From: Cornus controversa
Taxonomy: Eukaryota; Streptophyta; Magnoliopsida; Cornales; Cornaceae
Assembly (NCBI GenBank): GCA_026545225.1
Contig: CM048848.1
Coordinates: forward strand, 20,314,806-20,378,805
Direction of reading: 5' to 3'
Length of the DNA: 64,000 nucleotides
Shown: piece after piece, positions 22,700 through 33,689 of the stretch
Numbering within the stretch: the first letter of the stretch is position 1
Layout: every line of letters starts with the position of its first letter
Translations under genes and position numbers: made by a program
The notes under the pieces: generated by a model
The model's input: the letters and a program-made list of their open reading frames with translations, nothing else
The model's database searches: none
What the model was told of the DNA's origin: nothing

Positions 22700-24720
22700 C
22701 TTTACTCTTGCACAAAACATATCACATGAATGATCATATATTCATTCCTTGTAAGCCCATTCACATCCACAGTGGCAGCCCGGTGGCGCCATATTTTAGT
22801 GCATAAAATATCAACTACATTTGCAGTTCTAGATGCTCTTGTCAACACTACAAGAACCATTAGTCAATTGAACAACTCCAAGAATCTACAAGTTCATAGC
22901 TAATAGAGGGACTAGAGGGGTATTGTTGACTTAGAAGAGAGGAATTGTGTCTCTGAAGTTCCAACTCATGATTGACCAATCATATATATATATATAGATA
23001 TCCCTTTTGAAGTGTGATGTGTGTGTCTAACATGTAACACCTATTTAGTTGTTGGAGATGTTCTCAGCCCGCTAATAAGCAAACAGACGCACACCAAGAT
23101 TTTTTGGCCCTAGTGGGGCTTGAAGACTCCACCTTCCACTTTGAGGAGGAAGAGCTATACCGCGGGAACTGATAACCTTATATGCCGTTACATATGGATA
23201 TATAGTCAACTCCGAGCTTCAAATAAATAATGGTTAAAAGTCATAAAATTCACTTTATAGATACACAAATCTTAAAATTCACAAAATTTTAGGTCCAATT
23301 CTCTTGAGAAACAAACCTTGAATCACATCAAATTGTTTAAAATCACAAAAATTATGTTTAAATGAAATAAACCCAAGAATTTGAAAATTTTAAGTCTAGC
23401 TTCTTAAGAATCATTGTAAATTTAAGTCTAGGCTTCTTAAGAATCGTGGAGAAGTAACCTTTTGCTAATTTTCTTAAATGCAATAAATATTTGAATTCAT
23501 AAATTATAACCCTTAAATTAAAAAAAAAAAACAACAACAACAACAACTACTTGAACATTCTTTCATAAAGTTCGGTTCAAGCAATTTTTTTTTATAGAAC
23601 ATAATTCAAATTTCATCTAAGTCAAATTTGTAATAAAACCCTAGTTTCCTTATAATCTAGGAAGTAAACTTTCCAAATCATAGTAAAACGTTAAAACTCA
23701 ATAAATTTTTAATTCAAAGAAGTCTCTTATAAACAATTAATAACTCTTAGCTCGTGTTTATAAACCCTCAAGGAAATATTTTGATGTTCACCACTCAATA
23801 ATAACTAAACTCCTAATTAATCCATTTAACATAATTTGATTCATTTATCTACTGTCCCTAGTTAATCCTTCTTTGACTAACCACCAAAGGCTATATAGCC
23901 TAGTGGTACTTCCTCAGTTTTGAAAATAAAAGATTAAAAGTTCAAGTTTGCAAAATGCCAAGTAAGTTCATGTGTTATTTGCGAGGATAAAATATAAATA
24001 ATAAAAAATAAAAAAAAATCACCCTTAGACTAAAAATTTTAGTAATCCAACTGATAAGTAATTATTTTTAAGCATGTTACACATCATTCAACTAAGATGT
24101 TTATGGTCCAACTTAATCAATCAAACTCATAACCATGAACTATCAGGAACCTCCTTTAATCAATGAATCTAATATAATTCAATTTAAACAAGTAATTCAT
24201 CAATTGTATGATTAATATACATCTAACCAAGTATCTTAACACACACTCTGCATACCGACTTAGGTTCAAGAAATCTACTGAAAAAAAAGACCTTTATAAT
24301 TATTTCACTTTTGCTTTTGCTTTGAAGAGAGAATGAGAGTAAAATAGATAAATTGGTGACAGAAACAGAGAAGATGAACTTGATATTGGGTCATGAGAAT
24401 GAGGAGCACAGAAAATTTGGAAAAGAAAAGAGAAAAATTGACATAAAAAAGGGTTAGGAACCCTCAAGTCTAGACATAAAATAATTTTGGTGAAAAAAGT
24501 TGACAATTATAAAATAATACACACAGGAAATTAGAATAACAAAACATTTATAAGGTGGCTGTGATTCTCATGTTAGAAACAATTCATGATTTACCACTAA
24601 AAATATCCACATTAATTCCATAACATTACTCATACCTCCTAACAAATCATGATTTACCACTAAAAATACCTACAAGCACCTTATTCCATTACCAAGTTGA
24701 GGCTTCAATATCTGAAAACA
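22700..24720. repeat. Dispersed repeat family, copy A (unclassified)
   Basis: About 2 kb of AT-rich, non-coding sequence that recurs as copy B (33690-35030) and copy C (49690-51117). Landmarks: CATTCACATCCACAGTGGCAG (22770s), ACCTATTTAGTTGTTGGAG, AGCTTCTTAAGAATCATTG, TAAAACCCTAGTTTCC and ATCCAACTNATAAGTAATTA. A segment around 23100-23180, read on the minus strand, has tRNA-like A- and B-box words. A second tRNA-like segment is at 23881-23950. No TIR, LTR or TSD was found, so the class is unknown. Confidence 0.75.
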
Positions 24721-25060
24721 ACATGACTCTTCAGTTAAAAGTGATAGTGACCCGAAATCAATCGGTGCACTTAATTGTATTCAATTTCGACCCTTGTATC
24801 AAATTGGAAGAAATTGGGGACAAAGTTCCAGGAAGAATTTTCGTCGAACTAATGAGAACATGACATCTGTATAAAACAATAACAAATTGTAATATTACAT
24901 CTGCCAGTATAGATGGCAGAAAAGATGATACATTTGGCCAATCGAATGTCCATGGGAGCCAATTCTTTCACCAAGCCAATGATATAACAGACCATGAAAA
25001 GAGTAAAATTAGGGTGGACGTGGCTCTCACAACCGAGAGATTGGTTCTAACACCTCAAGA
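24721..25060. other. Unassigned sequence
   Basis: About 340 bases between repeat copy A and the Tat-like LTR remnant. No ORF or repeat relationship recognised in the window. Confidence 0.4.
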
Positions 25061-25346
25061 ATCAAGGAAAAATCAATTGGAAATCAGAGGAGCTTTCTTT
25101 CTATCTAAATATGTATAGAAAAATCCTGTAAAAAGAGAGGAGGCCATGGCGAGGGCAGAGAGATTTTGAGTGCAATCCTTGTAATGTCTCATGAAATAAA
25201 AAATAAAGTCTTCTTTCATTTATGGACGTAGGCTGAATTATGTCGAACCATATAAATCCTATTTGTCTACTTTAATTTCCGTAATTATTGAGTGTTATTT
25301 GCTTACTAATTGCTTGATTGTATATTGGGCGATTTTTGCACCTACA
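25061..25346 (+). mobile_element. Tat-like 5' LTR remnant
   Basis: Aligns with the end of the 3' LTR (30955-31240). Homology fades upstream of about 25061, so U3 has been lost or replaced. Confidence 0.75.
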
Positions 25347-26916
25347 CTTTGGCGCCATATGTGGGAAATCGATTGATTTCCTGAAAAGTTCGTTCCGACG
25401 CAATTGAATCAAATATGTCACGACGAAAGGTGAAGCAAGAGAAGGGACTGCAATGATACATCTACTGTACAGTGAGATCCAAACACACTATTGTATCAAG
25501 AGATCAAAACTTTATTAGATCTAGACTCAAGCTATGCAAGATTCTCAACACAGATAAGTCGTATTTAAATGACCAAGTGAATAATACTGTTGTAGAAATC
25601 ATAAAATTAATTTCCTATGTTTATCGATGCTTTTCTTAAATCTTTAGCAAATAGAAAATAATTCATGTACTATCAGAAATGGGATTCTATATTCAGAGTT
25701 CTACAAAGGAGCAAGTCGAAGAGAAATTAAAGTTGGGACAGCTACGTTTTTCTGTCATCTCATGGTTCACCACCAAGTTATTGATGCACTTTTGTTCCAG
25801 TTTTGATTACTGGAAAACATTTGCGTACATGTATGTGGCAGGGAAAAAATCAATGAAGATGGGTCTAAGTTGAAGACCCACTTCACCTGCTGAAGCATCA
25901 TCACTACTAACTGTGACTTCACCATCTTCATTGAAGCCAATCACCATCACTGGAGTGTCATGACCATTCCAAACTCACCAAGTCCAGCAGCACCGTGTAG
26001 CTCCAACCATGTCCGAACATTTTGCCAAAGCCGCTGCCCATGGCTTCCACAAGCCGAAGCTTTTATGGCTAGAATCCCATGTCTCCACCGCTGTGGTGAA
26101 CCGTCTTTTCTTATGTATGTGTGGCCAGCTCATGCACTGCCGAAATGGGTCTCCTTCATCTATCATGGATGCCTCCAATCAGCATCCTCATCATAATTGA
26201 TCGGGAATAAACCATTGATCGAGTAATATCAACCATCGAATCTGGCTTCAACGCTAAATGAATCTTCACCACCAAGCATGGCTTCAACACCAAACGAGTC
26301 CCCATCTCCAAACATGGATTCATTACCGAATGTGTCCATCAATTCACCGTCGTGGATCTTAATCATTGCCGAGTATGGCTCCTCAATTTTTCTCTCACCA
26401 AAGAATTGATCCTTACGGATAAACTCACACTGATCTAGGTAACACCATCAATCCCTCTAATTTGTAATCCAAAGTGGAGCCGAACCATCGCCAATTGGGT
26501 ACTATCTCTGTGATTAATCTCAAGATCCGTGTTCTGGCCCATCAATGACGAACTAGCCTGAACCATTAACAACGATCATGGATGTTGTTGATCAAAATCT
26601 TCATCTACAAATGATCAGCTAAACATCAATAATTGAATGGCCAAGCCCCTATAACTTCATCACTGATCAATAACCAAGTTCGTACTCAACATCAAATCTG
26701 GACCAAACCATGCCGATCAAGCCTGAGCATGTACTGACTCATATCAACAATCTAGCATGATCCCATTGCTGAACCATTAGTTATTTTCACCATCAATTGG
26801 TATATTAATCACAACCGATCTATTTTCGCAAACATCAACAACCGAACCACCAGAACTCGTGTATGGGATTATCTTTGTAATTTCAAGTGAATATCATCAT
26901 GATCCGATATGGGGGT
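25347..26916 (+). other. Tat-like interior, left part, non-coding
   Basis: Starts with the Tat-like leader (TTTGGCGCC at 25348-25356). An ATG at 25414 (MSRRKVKQEKG) opens only a short frame, possibly a gag start that has decayed. The rest has degenerate internal repeats with ACCATCA, CCGAACCA and CATCAATG words; for example TTTTGGCCCATCAATG-like words at about 26533 and 27931 recur in similar surroundings. No protein domain recognised. Confidence 0.5.
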
Positions 26917-26921
26917 ATGGT

Positions 26922-27491
26922 TGTAATACCCCACTTCAACACATGGTATGATATTGTTCGCTTTGAGCCTAAGCCCGCACAGTTTTGCTCTTGGGTTTTA
27001 CCCCACAAGGCCTCATACCATTTGAATAGAACATACTACATATAAGCACATCCCGTTTTCCACACCCAGGCGATGTGGGATTGAGCACCCTGTACCCTAT
27101 CAGTGTGGTAGCTCAGCCTAGTGTCTGTCTTCACACCCGTCCACTCACACCCGTCCACAAGGGTTACTACAATCCACTCCCCTACGAGGCCCGACGTTCT
27201 CGTCGGCACACTTCCGGCTGGATTTAGGCTCTGATACCAACTGTAATACCCCGCTCCAACACATGGTATGATATTATCCACTTTGGGCCTAAGCCCGTAC
27301 AGTTTTGCTCTTGGATTTTACCCTAAAAGGCCTCATACCATTTGAAGAAAACATACTACATATAAGCACATCCTCTTTTTCACACTCAGGCGATGTGGGA
27401 TTGAGCACCCTTTACCCTGTCAGTGTGGTAGTGCAGCCCAGTGTCTGTCTTAGCACCCATCCACTCACACCCGTCCACAAAGGTTACTACA
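26922..27491 (-). mobile_element. TRIM (terminal-repeat retrotransposon in miniature), complete with TSD
   Basis: Two direct 250-bp LTRs (26922-27171 and 27242-27491) flank a 70-bp interior. The target duplication is ATGGT (26917-26921 and 27492-27496). On the plus strand the LTRs read TGTAATACCCC to TTACTACA. The PBS TGGTATCAGAGC is on the minus strand (27239-27228), so the element runs on the minus strand. A purine-rich stretch on that strand (TAGGGGAGTGGA, about 27183-27172) serves as the polypurine tract. There is no coding capacity; the ORFs overlapping it are chance. The same LTR family begins again at 63851. Confidence 0.95.
27228..27239 (-). promoter_or_regulatory. TRIM primer-binding site (tRNA-Met type)
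   Basis: TGGTATCAGAGC on the minus strand, two bases from the LTR edge at 27242. Confidence 0.93.
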
Positions 27492-27496
27492 ATGGT

Positions 27497-28215
27497 TATT
27501 CCAGATTGAGACTCAATTGGCACTTTATGACTCATCGGTGATATCGCAGATCGGAATGTACATCACTACCAATTTGCAAACCCATGTGCAATTGCCAAGC
27601 CATTTTCATCCCGCGAAACTATACATTTTATCTAGCAAGGATTCATGTCCTGGATCGATTTGCAACCGATTGAGCATGATGAATCTAGAAATCGACAATC
27701 ATAACTTGGCAGGATTGAACAGATCAGAACGTTGATCTGTTGCTCGATAACCCTTCAGTACGTCGGCCTTCGGCTTCCCTCTCATTGCTGCAAAATTTAT
27801 ACATCGATACAACCAACAAATTCGATCATCACAGGCCATGGCTTCCCAAGCTACTGAACTGATTTAAGTCGAACGAAACCATCACCGATCGGACACTCCA
27901 TCTCTAATCAATTGCTAAATACGTATTTTGGCCCATCAATGTCGAACTAACTTGAACCACTAACGCCAATCGGTATCTGCATCAACATCAATCACCAAAC
28001 AGGATGAAACTCTACAATTTCATTGCCAATCGAAGCATGATATCACCAATGACAATCCCTATAACTATTGAGGCCGAACGAGGTTCCTCAGCAGCAACAT
28101 TGAATGATCATCGGACCTTGGAATTATGAATTGTAGTCGCAAGAGATTTACTAGCAGGGAAGCTATGGAAAGGCGCAGAAATATAGAATTCTCAAATCTA
28201 GTACGCTTATATATG

Positions 28216-28253
<38 letters not shown>

Positions 28254-29152
28254 AGTTCAATGATTTATTTCGTTAGCAATATGCATAAACATGCAAGCAT
28301 ATACAATTATATGTCATGTATGCTTACTTTCAACCTCATTGGTCAAAACCCATCTCGAGTAGTTCAGACACACAATTTGTTATAGTCTTTTGCATGTGGT
28401 TTGTCCATAAACCAGCCATTTCAGTTTCAAATAAGCTTTAAAAAAATAATAATAATAATAAATAAATAAATGAACCGACTAGATACAGTCTTGATGACTG
28501 AACTTAGATTTATACAAAAATCTAACACCAAATCGTATTTTCTACTTCTAGTTGGTTTGCGCAAAAACACACAAACTCAATACTAAGTTGTTTGAATTTT
28601 AAGACTTTATGTGGTGCTAACCTTTCAACGGGACTCAACAAAACATATGGATATGTTTGACATTAGTACACATATAGTTGTTAGGCCTCTCAAAACTTAT
28701 GGTTTTAGTTAAAAACATATTGTCCAACTTTATTAGAAGAGTTGAGATTGAGCTTAAATAATTGGCAAATTTATGTGAATGTAAGAGACCAGACCATTTT
28801 AATTTTTCTAGAGTAAACATGAACTTGAATAGATTGCTTGCTCATTTAGTCGCTTCTGGTACCATTTTCGAGATTAATAACTTTATTGACTAGCATGGCT
28901 TATAGTCATAGCTAAATATGGTGGAAGAGACCATCAATCTTTAGTGCAGGTTTTTGGAAGGGACAATCAGCCTTGAAGCTACACAACAATTAAAGTTGTA
29001 CTCGCAATCTAATTTGTTTGCTAATAGAGACAATCCAAGAGCATAACAACTATGCCATTACTAGCAGAAAAGACATGTCAATCCATGCCATTGGATTTGC
29101 AAATGATTGTTTGAAAATAGACGAAAATGTCAGCAAAGGAAATGAGAAAAAT
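27497..29152 (+). other. Tat-like interior, middle part, non-coding
   Basis: No protein domain in any frame. Contains a (TA)n microsatellite (28220-28251) and AT-rich DNA at 28260-28900. Confidence 0.5.
28220..28251. repeat. (TA)n microsatellite
   Basis: Sixteen uninterrupted TA dinucleotides. Confidence 0.95.
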
Positions 29153-30060
29153 GGCTAAGGCATGACTAGCCGAACGCCAGAAGTGTACAAAAAAGCCTCG
29201 GCATGACTAGCCGTAAATGGCTAAGGCATGGCCAGCCAAACACCAGAAGTGTACAAAAAAGCCTCGGCATGTCTATCCAAACACTACAAACAAATGGCTA
29301 AGGCATGGCCAGCCGAACGCCAGAAGTGTACAAAAAAGCCTCAGCATGACTATCCGAGCACTACAAACAAATGGCTAAGGCATGGCCAGCCGAACGCCAA
29401 AAGTGTACAAAAAAGCCTCGGCATGACTAGCCGAGCATTACAAACAAATGGCTCAGGCATCGCCAGCCGAACGTCAGAAGTGTACAAAAAAGCCTCGGCA
29501 TGACTAGCCGAGCATTACAAACAAATGGCTAAGGCATAGCCAACCGAACGCCAGAAGTGTACAAAAAAGCCTCGGCATGACTAGCCGAGCACTACAAACA
29601 AATGGCTAAGGCATGGCCAGCCGAATGCCAGAAGTGTACAAAAAAGCCTCAGCATGACTAGCCGAACACTACAAACAAATGGCTAAGTCATGACCAGCTG
29701 AACGCCAAAAGTGTACAAAAAAGCACTACAAACAAATGGCTAAGGCATGGCCAGCCGAACTCCAGAAGTGGACAAAAAAGCCTCAGCATGACTAGCTAAG
29801 CACTTCAAACAAATGGCTAAGGCATGACCAGTCGAATGCCAAAAGTGTACAAAAAAGCCTCGGCATGACTAGCCGAGCACTTTAAACAAATGGCTAAGGC
29901 ATGACCAGCCGAATGTCAGAAATGTACAAAAAAGTCTCGGCATGACTAGTCGAGCACTACAAACAAATGGCTATGGCATGACCAGCCGAATGCCAAAAAT
30001 GTACAAGAAAGCCTCGGCATAATTCACCGAGAATTACGAACAAATAGTTAAGGCATGGCA
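29153..30060 (+). repeat. 77-bp tandem repeat array, about 12 copies
   Basis: The word GGCTAAGG recurs at 29153, 29219, 29296, 29373, 29450, 29527, 29604, 29681, 29738, 29815, 29892, 29969 and 30046. Spacing is 77 bases except for a 66-base first unit and a 57-base unit with a 20-base deletion (29681-29738). Each unit includes GCCTCGGCATGACTAGCCGAG, an imperfect inverted repeat, and AAGTGTACAAAAAA. Because 77 is not a multiple of three, the ORF across it is a shadow. Degenerate single units continue to about 30370. Confidence 0.97.
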
Positions 30061-30675
30061 AGCCAAATGCTATTTTGTGAAGAAATTTTGACTAAAGCAT
30101 TACTAGCCAATGCCATCCTAGCGCCAAAAAGAAATAAGGCCTTAAAAGTTGAACGGCCTTAAAAGCCAAACGAATAAACAAGATGCCGATCACCAAAAAA
30201 TAGCAAAGGCCTTAAGAACCAAACGACTCCAACAGTTAAATGATAAATTGGATAAAGCATGCCCAGCCAAACTCCAATAGAAAGTGGTAACAAGCCAAAA
30301 GGGGCTGATCTCCAATAAAATGACAATGGGGGCTGACCTCCAATAAAGAGGCATGACCAGCCGAGCGCCAAATATGAATAAAATGGCAAAGGTATAAAAA
30401 AGTAACAACATACCAAATGGAACTGATAGCTAGTAGCACAGGGGGCTGATCACCAACAAAATGATTGAGTGACAAAGGGCCAACAAAGTTGAATGAAAAA
30501 AAAAAATAAAAGAGGCAAGTGGCATTATAAGTGTCAAACGAAACCTGGGGTCTAAAGAACCAAACGACAAAAAAGGGCTAAGACATGGTTAGCCGAAAGC
30601 GCTCATGTCTCCGTAATGATTAGAAGTGTGAATTTGTATAAATTCCCTCCAGTTGAGATTGATACGTCCAACTAA
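30061..30675 (+). other. Tat-like 3' untranslated region with degenerate array remnants
   Basis: Contains scattered words of the 77-bp unit (CATGACCAGCCGAGCGCCA near 30351, CATGGTTAGCCGAAAGC near 30583) and GGGGGCTGA motifs (30300-30450). No ORF of note. Confidence 0.5.
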
Positions 30676-30693
30676 AGGAAATTGGGGGCTGAG
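30676..30693 (+). promoter_or_regulatory. Tat-like polypurine tract
   Basis: AGGAAATTGGGGGCTGAG directly before the LTR start TGTGGGGG, in the style of Tat elements. Confidence 0.8.
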
Positions 30694-31240
30694 TGTGGGG
30701 GAAGAAAATTCCCACCAATAGGAAAAAGACACCTGAGCATAAGAAAAGTCAACATAGTCCACATGGCATGATCTGGGTCAGTGCTGAGAAAGATATGTGG
30801 CAGTAATTGTGCTAACGTAGACATCACATGTAGCAGCTACAGCCAACAGGTCAAAGAGGGATCATAAAATCAGGTTCAATTTAGGAAAGATTAGATTCTT
30901 TCCTTGAGAGAAGGAATTGATACAAATCAGCCTCAAATCAAGGGAGAATCACGAGATAATCGGCACCAAATCAGCACTAGAATGGCCTACTCCTCGTATA
31001 AATATGTATAAAAAAATCCTGTAAAAATAGAGGAGGCCATGGCGAGGCCAGAGAGATTTTGAGTGCAATCCTTGTAATGTCTCATGAAATAAAAAATAAA
31101 GTCTTCTTTCATCCATGGACATAGGCTGAATTGTGCCGAACCATGTAAATCCTATTTGTCTACTTTAATTTCTGTAATTATTGAGTGTTATTTGCTTATT
31201 AATTGCTTGATTTTATATTGGGCGATTTGTAGCACCTACA
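30694..31240 (+). mobile_element. Tat-like 3' LTR
   Basis: 547 bp, TGTGGGGGAAG to CACCTACA. A TATA box (TATAAATA, 30997-31004) and two AATAAA signals (31088 and 31095) fit U3-R-U5 organisation. The right flank begins CCTTT; the matching left TSD is lost with the truncated 5' LTR. Confidence 0.85.
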
Positions 31241-31802
31241 CCTTTCTTAACCATGTAGCTCATCAAGGTGGAGATGCCAGACCCTCGCTTAAATCTTGAC
31301 TATTTTGAGGAGGAACTTGTTTTTGTTGGCGAAAAAGACATACTGAAGAATTTCATGGAAGATATGCCGACTGCAGTGTCTGTTTGGTACCAGACGTCTG
31401 TGTCAGAGCTGAATGTATTTTGGAGTAAGCCGACGACTGTCTCTCCTTTCAGTAAGCAATCGATTTCTCTATCTTTCTCTGCCATGTAAACCATGCTTTT
31501 GCAGAGATATAACTCAATCCAACTTCACGCAATACTCCTTAATGCCTGTTGCATGCCTTTTTGGGTTAACCGGTTCTTTCGTGATTCACTTGCAAAGTAC
31601 TTACTCTTTAAAAAATGATTTCGTACTAGAGTATTTCCTGAGTTCTAAAGACACATATGAGGAAAACCCAAGTAACTTCTTGTGTTAACTATTAGAAACA
31701 ATGAAATAACATTTCCCAACCTCTAGACAACAACTCGGGAAGGAATTATCAATTGAATTTATTGAAGCTCCCATGAATCAATAACTTACTTCTTCTCCAT
31801 GC
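31241..31802 (+). other. Gene-like fragment of unknown identity
   Basis: An open frame from 31268 to 31489 (start MEMPDPRLNLDYFEEEL) and a possible splice acceptor TCCATGCCACAG ending at 31808 suggest an old exon. I do not recognise the protein. It lies upstream of NLP-like PB1 remnants and may belong to the same dead gene, but nothing in its residues proves that. Confidence 0.25.
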
Positions 31803-31808
31803 CACAGT

Positions 31809-32050
31809 CCTAGATCTCCATCAATATCTGAAGAGACGATGCAGCCACCTTCATCAATAAAGGACAACAATGAAAGGAATGTTGTTAATGCAGAGCAAAA
31901 TAACACTCCTGTTTCTTGTTCAAATGAGGCTCAAATGATTTAGGAGCCTGCTTCTTTTCAATGCCAAAATACTATATCTTCATCTGTGACTGGAGTCTTA
32001 CAGGATGGAGAAAATAAGATGCCGCCACCTCTGTATATTCAAGTATTTTG
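31809..32050 (+). pseudogene. Possible linker exon of an NLP-like pseudogene
   Basis: Reads SPRSPSISEETMQPP from an acceptor-like AG, is Ser/Asn/Gln-rich, contains an in-frame TAG after EAQMI, and stops at about 32050. Low-complexity Ser-rich linkers precede the PB1 domain in NIN-like proteins. The call rests mainly on its position before the PB1 fragment at 32883. Confidence 0.3.
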
Positions 32051-32640
32051 AAACAAAATTATATGCGACTAAGTTATGATTAAAAATCTAAGCTAAATAT
32101 ACGTAGAAGACTAAATTAGTCTGGTTCTTTAATCTATTTTAATCCATTTGTCTATTTTTGTTTATAAGTTGTTTGGTTCTTAATTGCTTGATGATAAATT
32201 AAAGTATTTTTGTAATGTAGTCTTTTTCTGTTGAATAATTAATATATATTAATATATTATATTATTATTTTATAGTCATATCCTTGCCATGTTTGTGTCC
32301 TATTTTCTTAGAATTGCTTATATCACCGTGCCCGTGTCATGTCATGTCGTACGCGTGTCCCATGACCATGTTCATGTCCGTGCTTCCTAGGATATATGAA
32401 AACAGAGAAAGAAATAAATAAATTGAGGGAGATAGAGAGAGAGAGAGTTTATCGAAGTGAGAAAACACCAGTCATCGGATGTCGTCGACTCTTGGAAGTT
32501 AGATCATCATTGATAGCAGCGTAGTGGGGTTGAGGGCTACCGGTGATGGTGTGGGTTGTGGTGAGGAGTGATGAATCGTGAGGATGAGAGGATATGAGGA
32601 GATGCAGTGGGGGTAGGAAGGGAACCCTAAACAGATTTAA
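32051..32640. other. AT-rich, no gene recognised
   Basis: Intron- or spacer-like DNA with TA-rich stretches and a GAGA tract at 32435-32448. Confidence 0.4.
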
Positions 32641-32879
32641 GTATATACATGGAGCATCTATTGCAATTTTTTGGGAAGGGCAAGGGGATTAAATTATTTC
32701 TGTAATTAAATTGCATGATCGGGGCTGGGCGGGGCAAGGTGGGTTTAACTACATATCCACCCCGGCCCCGAACCCAATTTGGGTTACAATAATTAATACC
32801 ATATCCACCCCTACCCCTAAGTGGGACATACCATCCACGTCCCATTAAGGTAGGAACAGGAAAAATTGCCACCCATAGT
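32641..32879 (-). mobile_element. hAT-MITE-like fragment rich in GGGG(C/T)GGG words
   Basis: On the minus strand it begins CTATGGGTGGCAATTTTTCC, close to the TAGGGATGGCAA terminus of the hAT element at 53119-63604, and is rich in CCCGCC/CCACCCC words like that element. It ends exactly where the PB1 coding fragment starts at 32880. The other terminus and TSD were not found. Confidence 0.45.
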
Positions 32880-32882
32880 TAG

Positions 32883-33047
32883 ATGTTTGGAACTTATAAG
32901 ATCAAATATGTAAACAATGAAGGCAATTGGATTTTAATAGCTCATGATGAAGACTTGCATCATTGTATAAGTGGTACAAGATTGTCAAAGATTAATACAA
33001 TAAAAATGTTTGTTGAGCCACTTAGCAATGGATCACCTTTTAGTCCG
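32883..33047 (+). pseudogene. PB1-domain fragment, NIN-like protein (NLP) type, copy 1
   Basis: The frame reads GTYKIKYVNNEGNWILIAHD then EDLHHCISG and NTIKMFVEP. This matches the C-terminal half of the PB1 domain at the end of NLP transcription factors (pattern G-T-[FY]-K-I-K-Y, W-I/V-L-I-A, D-x-D-L, C). PB1 mediates NLP-NLP interaction in nitrate signalling. The N-terminal half of the domain is missing; a hAT-like fragment abuts it. Two more pieces lie at 35216 and 35848. No RWP-RK domain is present. Confidence 0.65.
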
Positions 33048-33104
33048 GCTAATGACACCATGCTAATGCCAAAATTATGCTTTACATTTTCTTTTTCTCT
33101 AGTT

Positions 33105-33205
33105 GGAGACTCACACTTTTTTTTCCCATACCAGAGCTCAAACCCCTTCCCTCTTCGAGGATGGAGAGATTATACCATTGGGCTACAAGCCCTTTGGTAA
33201 TTTAT
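33105..33205 (-). mobile_element. tRNA-derived SINE-like sequence
   Basis: Read on the minus strand it has GGGCTTGTAGCCCAATGGTA (A-box-like) and, 40 bases on, AAGGGGTTTGAGCTC (B-box-like), followed by A-rich DNA. The layout fits the pol III head of plant SINEs. It is not a functional tRNA because there is no cloverleaf. Confidence 0.4.
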
Positions 33206-33689
33206 GCTTTACATTAAGTTGGCCAATTTTAAGGTTTCAAATAATCTTTTGACAATTAAACTATTACTTTCACATATGCATCTGTTCTTATGTTAAGATA
33301 ATGTTTGGATTACTGTTGCTTCAAAACGGCCAAAATATGATTTTTCTAAACACTACTATGATCGAAACACACACAGAAAAAAATGCACTTCAAATTTTTT
33401 ACAACATTTAACTTCTTAATTGTTATTCTGCAAAAATTAAGTCACAGCCTAGGTTTTCTTAAAAATTATTTAAAATGTCAGAGGTTTATTAAAGCTAATA
33501 AAAATGCAATTCCTCAAGTTTTCATAGAAGTTAACAAAGCATTGGAATTCTTAAATTTTAATATCATAAAATCATAAAAGGCTTTCCTAAAAAAATGAAC
33601 TATAAAAAACATCATAAATTTTACGACTAGGCTACTCAGAAGTGCCTACAAAGTAATTTCTCAAGTTTTCTTAAATCAATGAATTTTAA
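33206..33689. other. AT-rich, no gene recognised
   Basis: Low-complexity AT-rich DNA between the SINE-like sequence and repeat copy B. Confidence 0.4.

Larger units (their letters stand above)
25061..31240 (+). mobile_element. Tat-like non-coding LTR retrotransposon (LARD-like), 5' truncated
   Basis: Homology between 25061-25346 and 30955-31240 (GAGGAGGCCATGGCGAGG, GTCTCATGAAATAAAAAATA, TGAGTGTTATTTGCTTA) shows a pair of LTRs ending CACCTACA. The 5' copy keeps only its last ~285 bases. The 5' LTR is followed by CTTTGGCGCCATATGTGGG, which resembles the leader of Tat elements (TTTGGCGCCGTCTGTGGG). The 3' LTR is preceded by the purine-rich AAGGAAATTGGGGGCTGAG. The 5.3-kb interior has no gag or pol motifs in any frame but contains a 77-bp tandem array near the 3' end, a known habit of Tat/Ogre elements, and a nested TRIM. 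Confidence 0.72.

Noticed and set aside
23881-23950. Possible tRNA gene (TAGCCTAGTGGTA ... AGTTCAAGTTTGC)
   Set aside because: A- and B-box-like words are present but no cloverleaf or anticodon arm can be drawn; at best a SINE head within the dispersed repeat.
25960-26200. Overlapping ORFs of 60-80 codons on both strands
   Set aside because: No recognisable domain, three frames open at once, inside the non-coding Tat-like interior.
27036-27281. 81-codon minus-strand ORF
   Set aside because: Lies across the TRIM LTR, PBS and interior; TRIMs are non-coding.
26922-27491. Cassandra-type TRIM with 5S rRNA-like LTR
   Set aside because: The LTRs lack the 5S-like A and C box region typical of Cassandra, so only a generic TRIM is called.
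29228-29503. 91-codon ORF in the tandem array
   Set aside because: The 77-base period is not divisible by three; the ORF merely reads successive frames of a non-coding repeat.
29153-30060. CRISPR-like spacing of repeats
   Set aside because: The units are contiguous 77-mers without unique spacers, in a plant genome.
30159-30475. Hydrophobic minus-strand ORFs
   Set aside because: Opposite strand of degenerate repeat DNA with three overlapping frames all open; low-complexity artefact.
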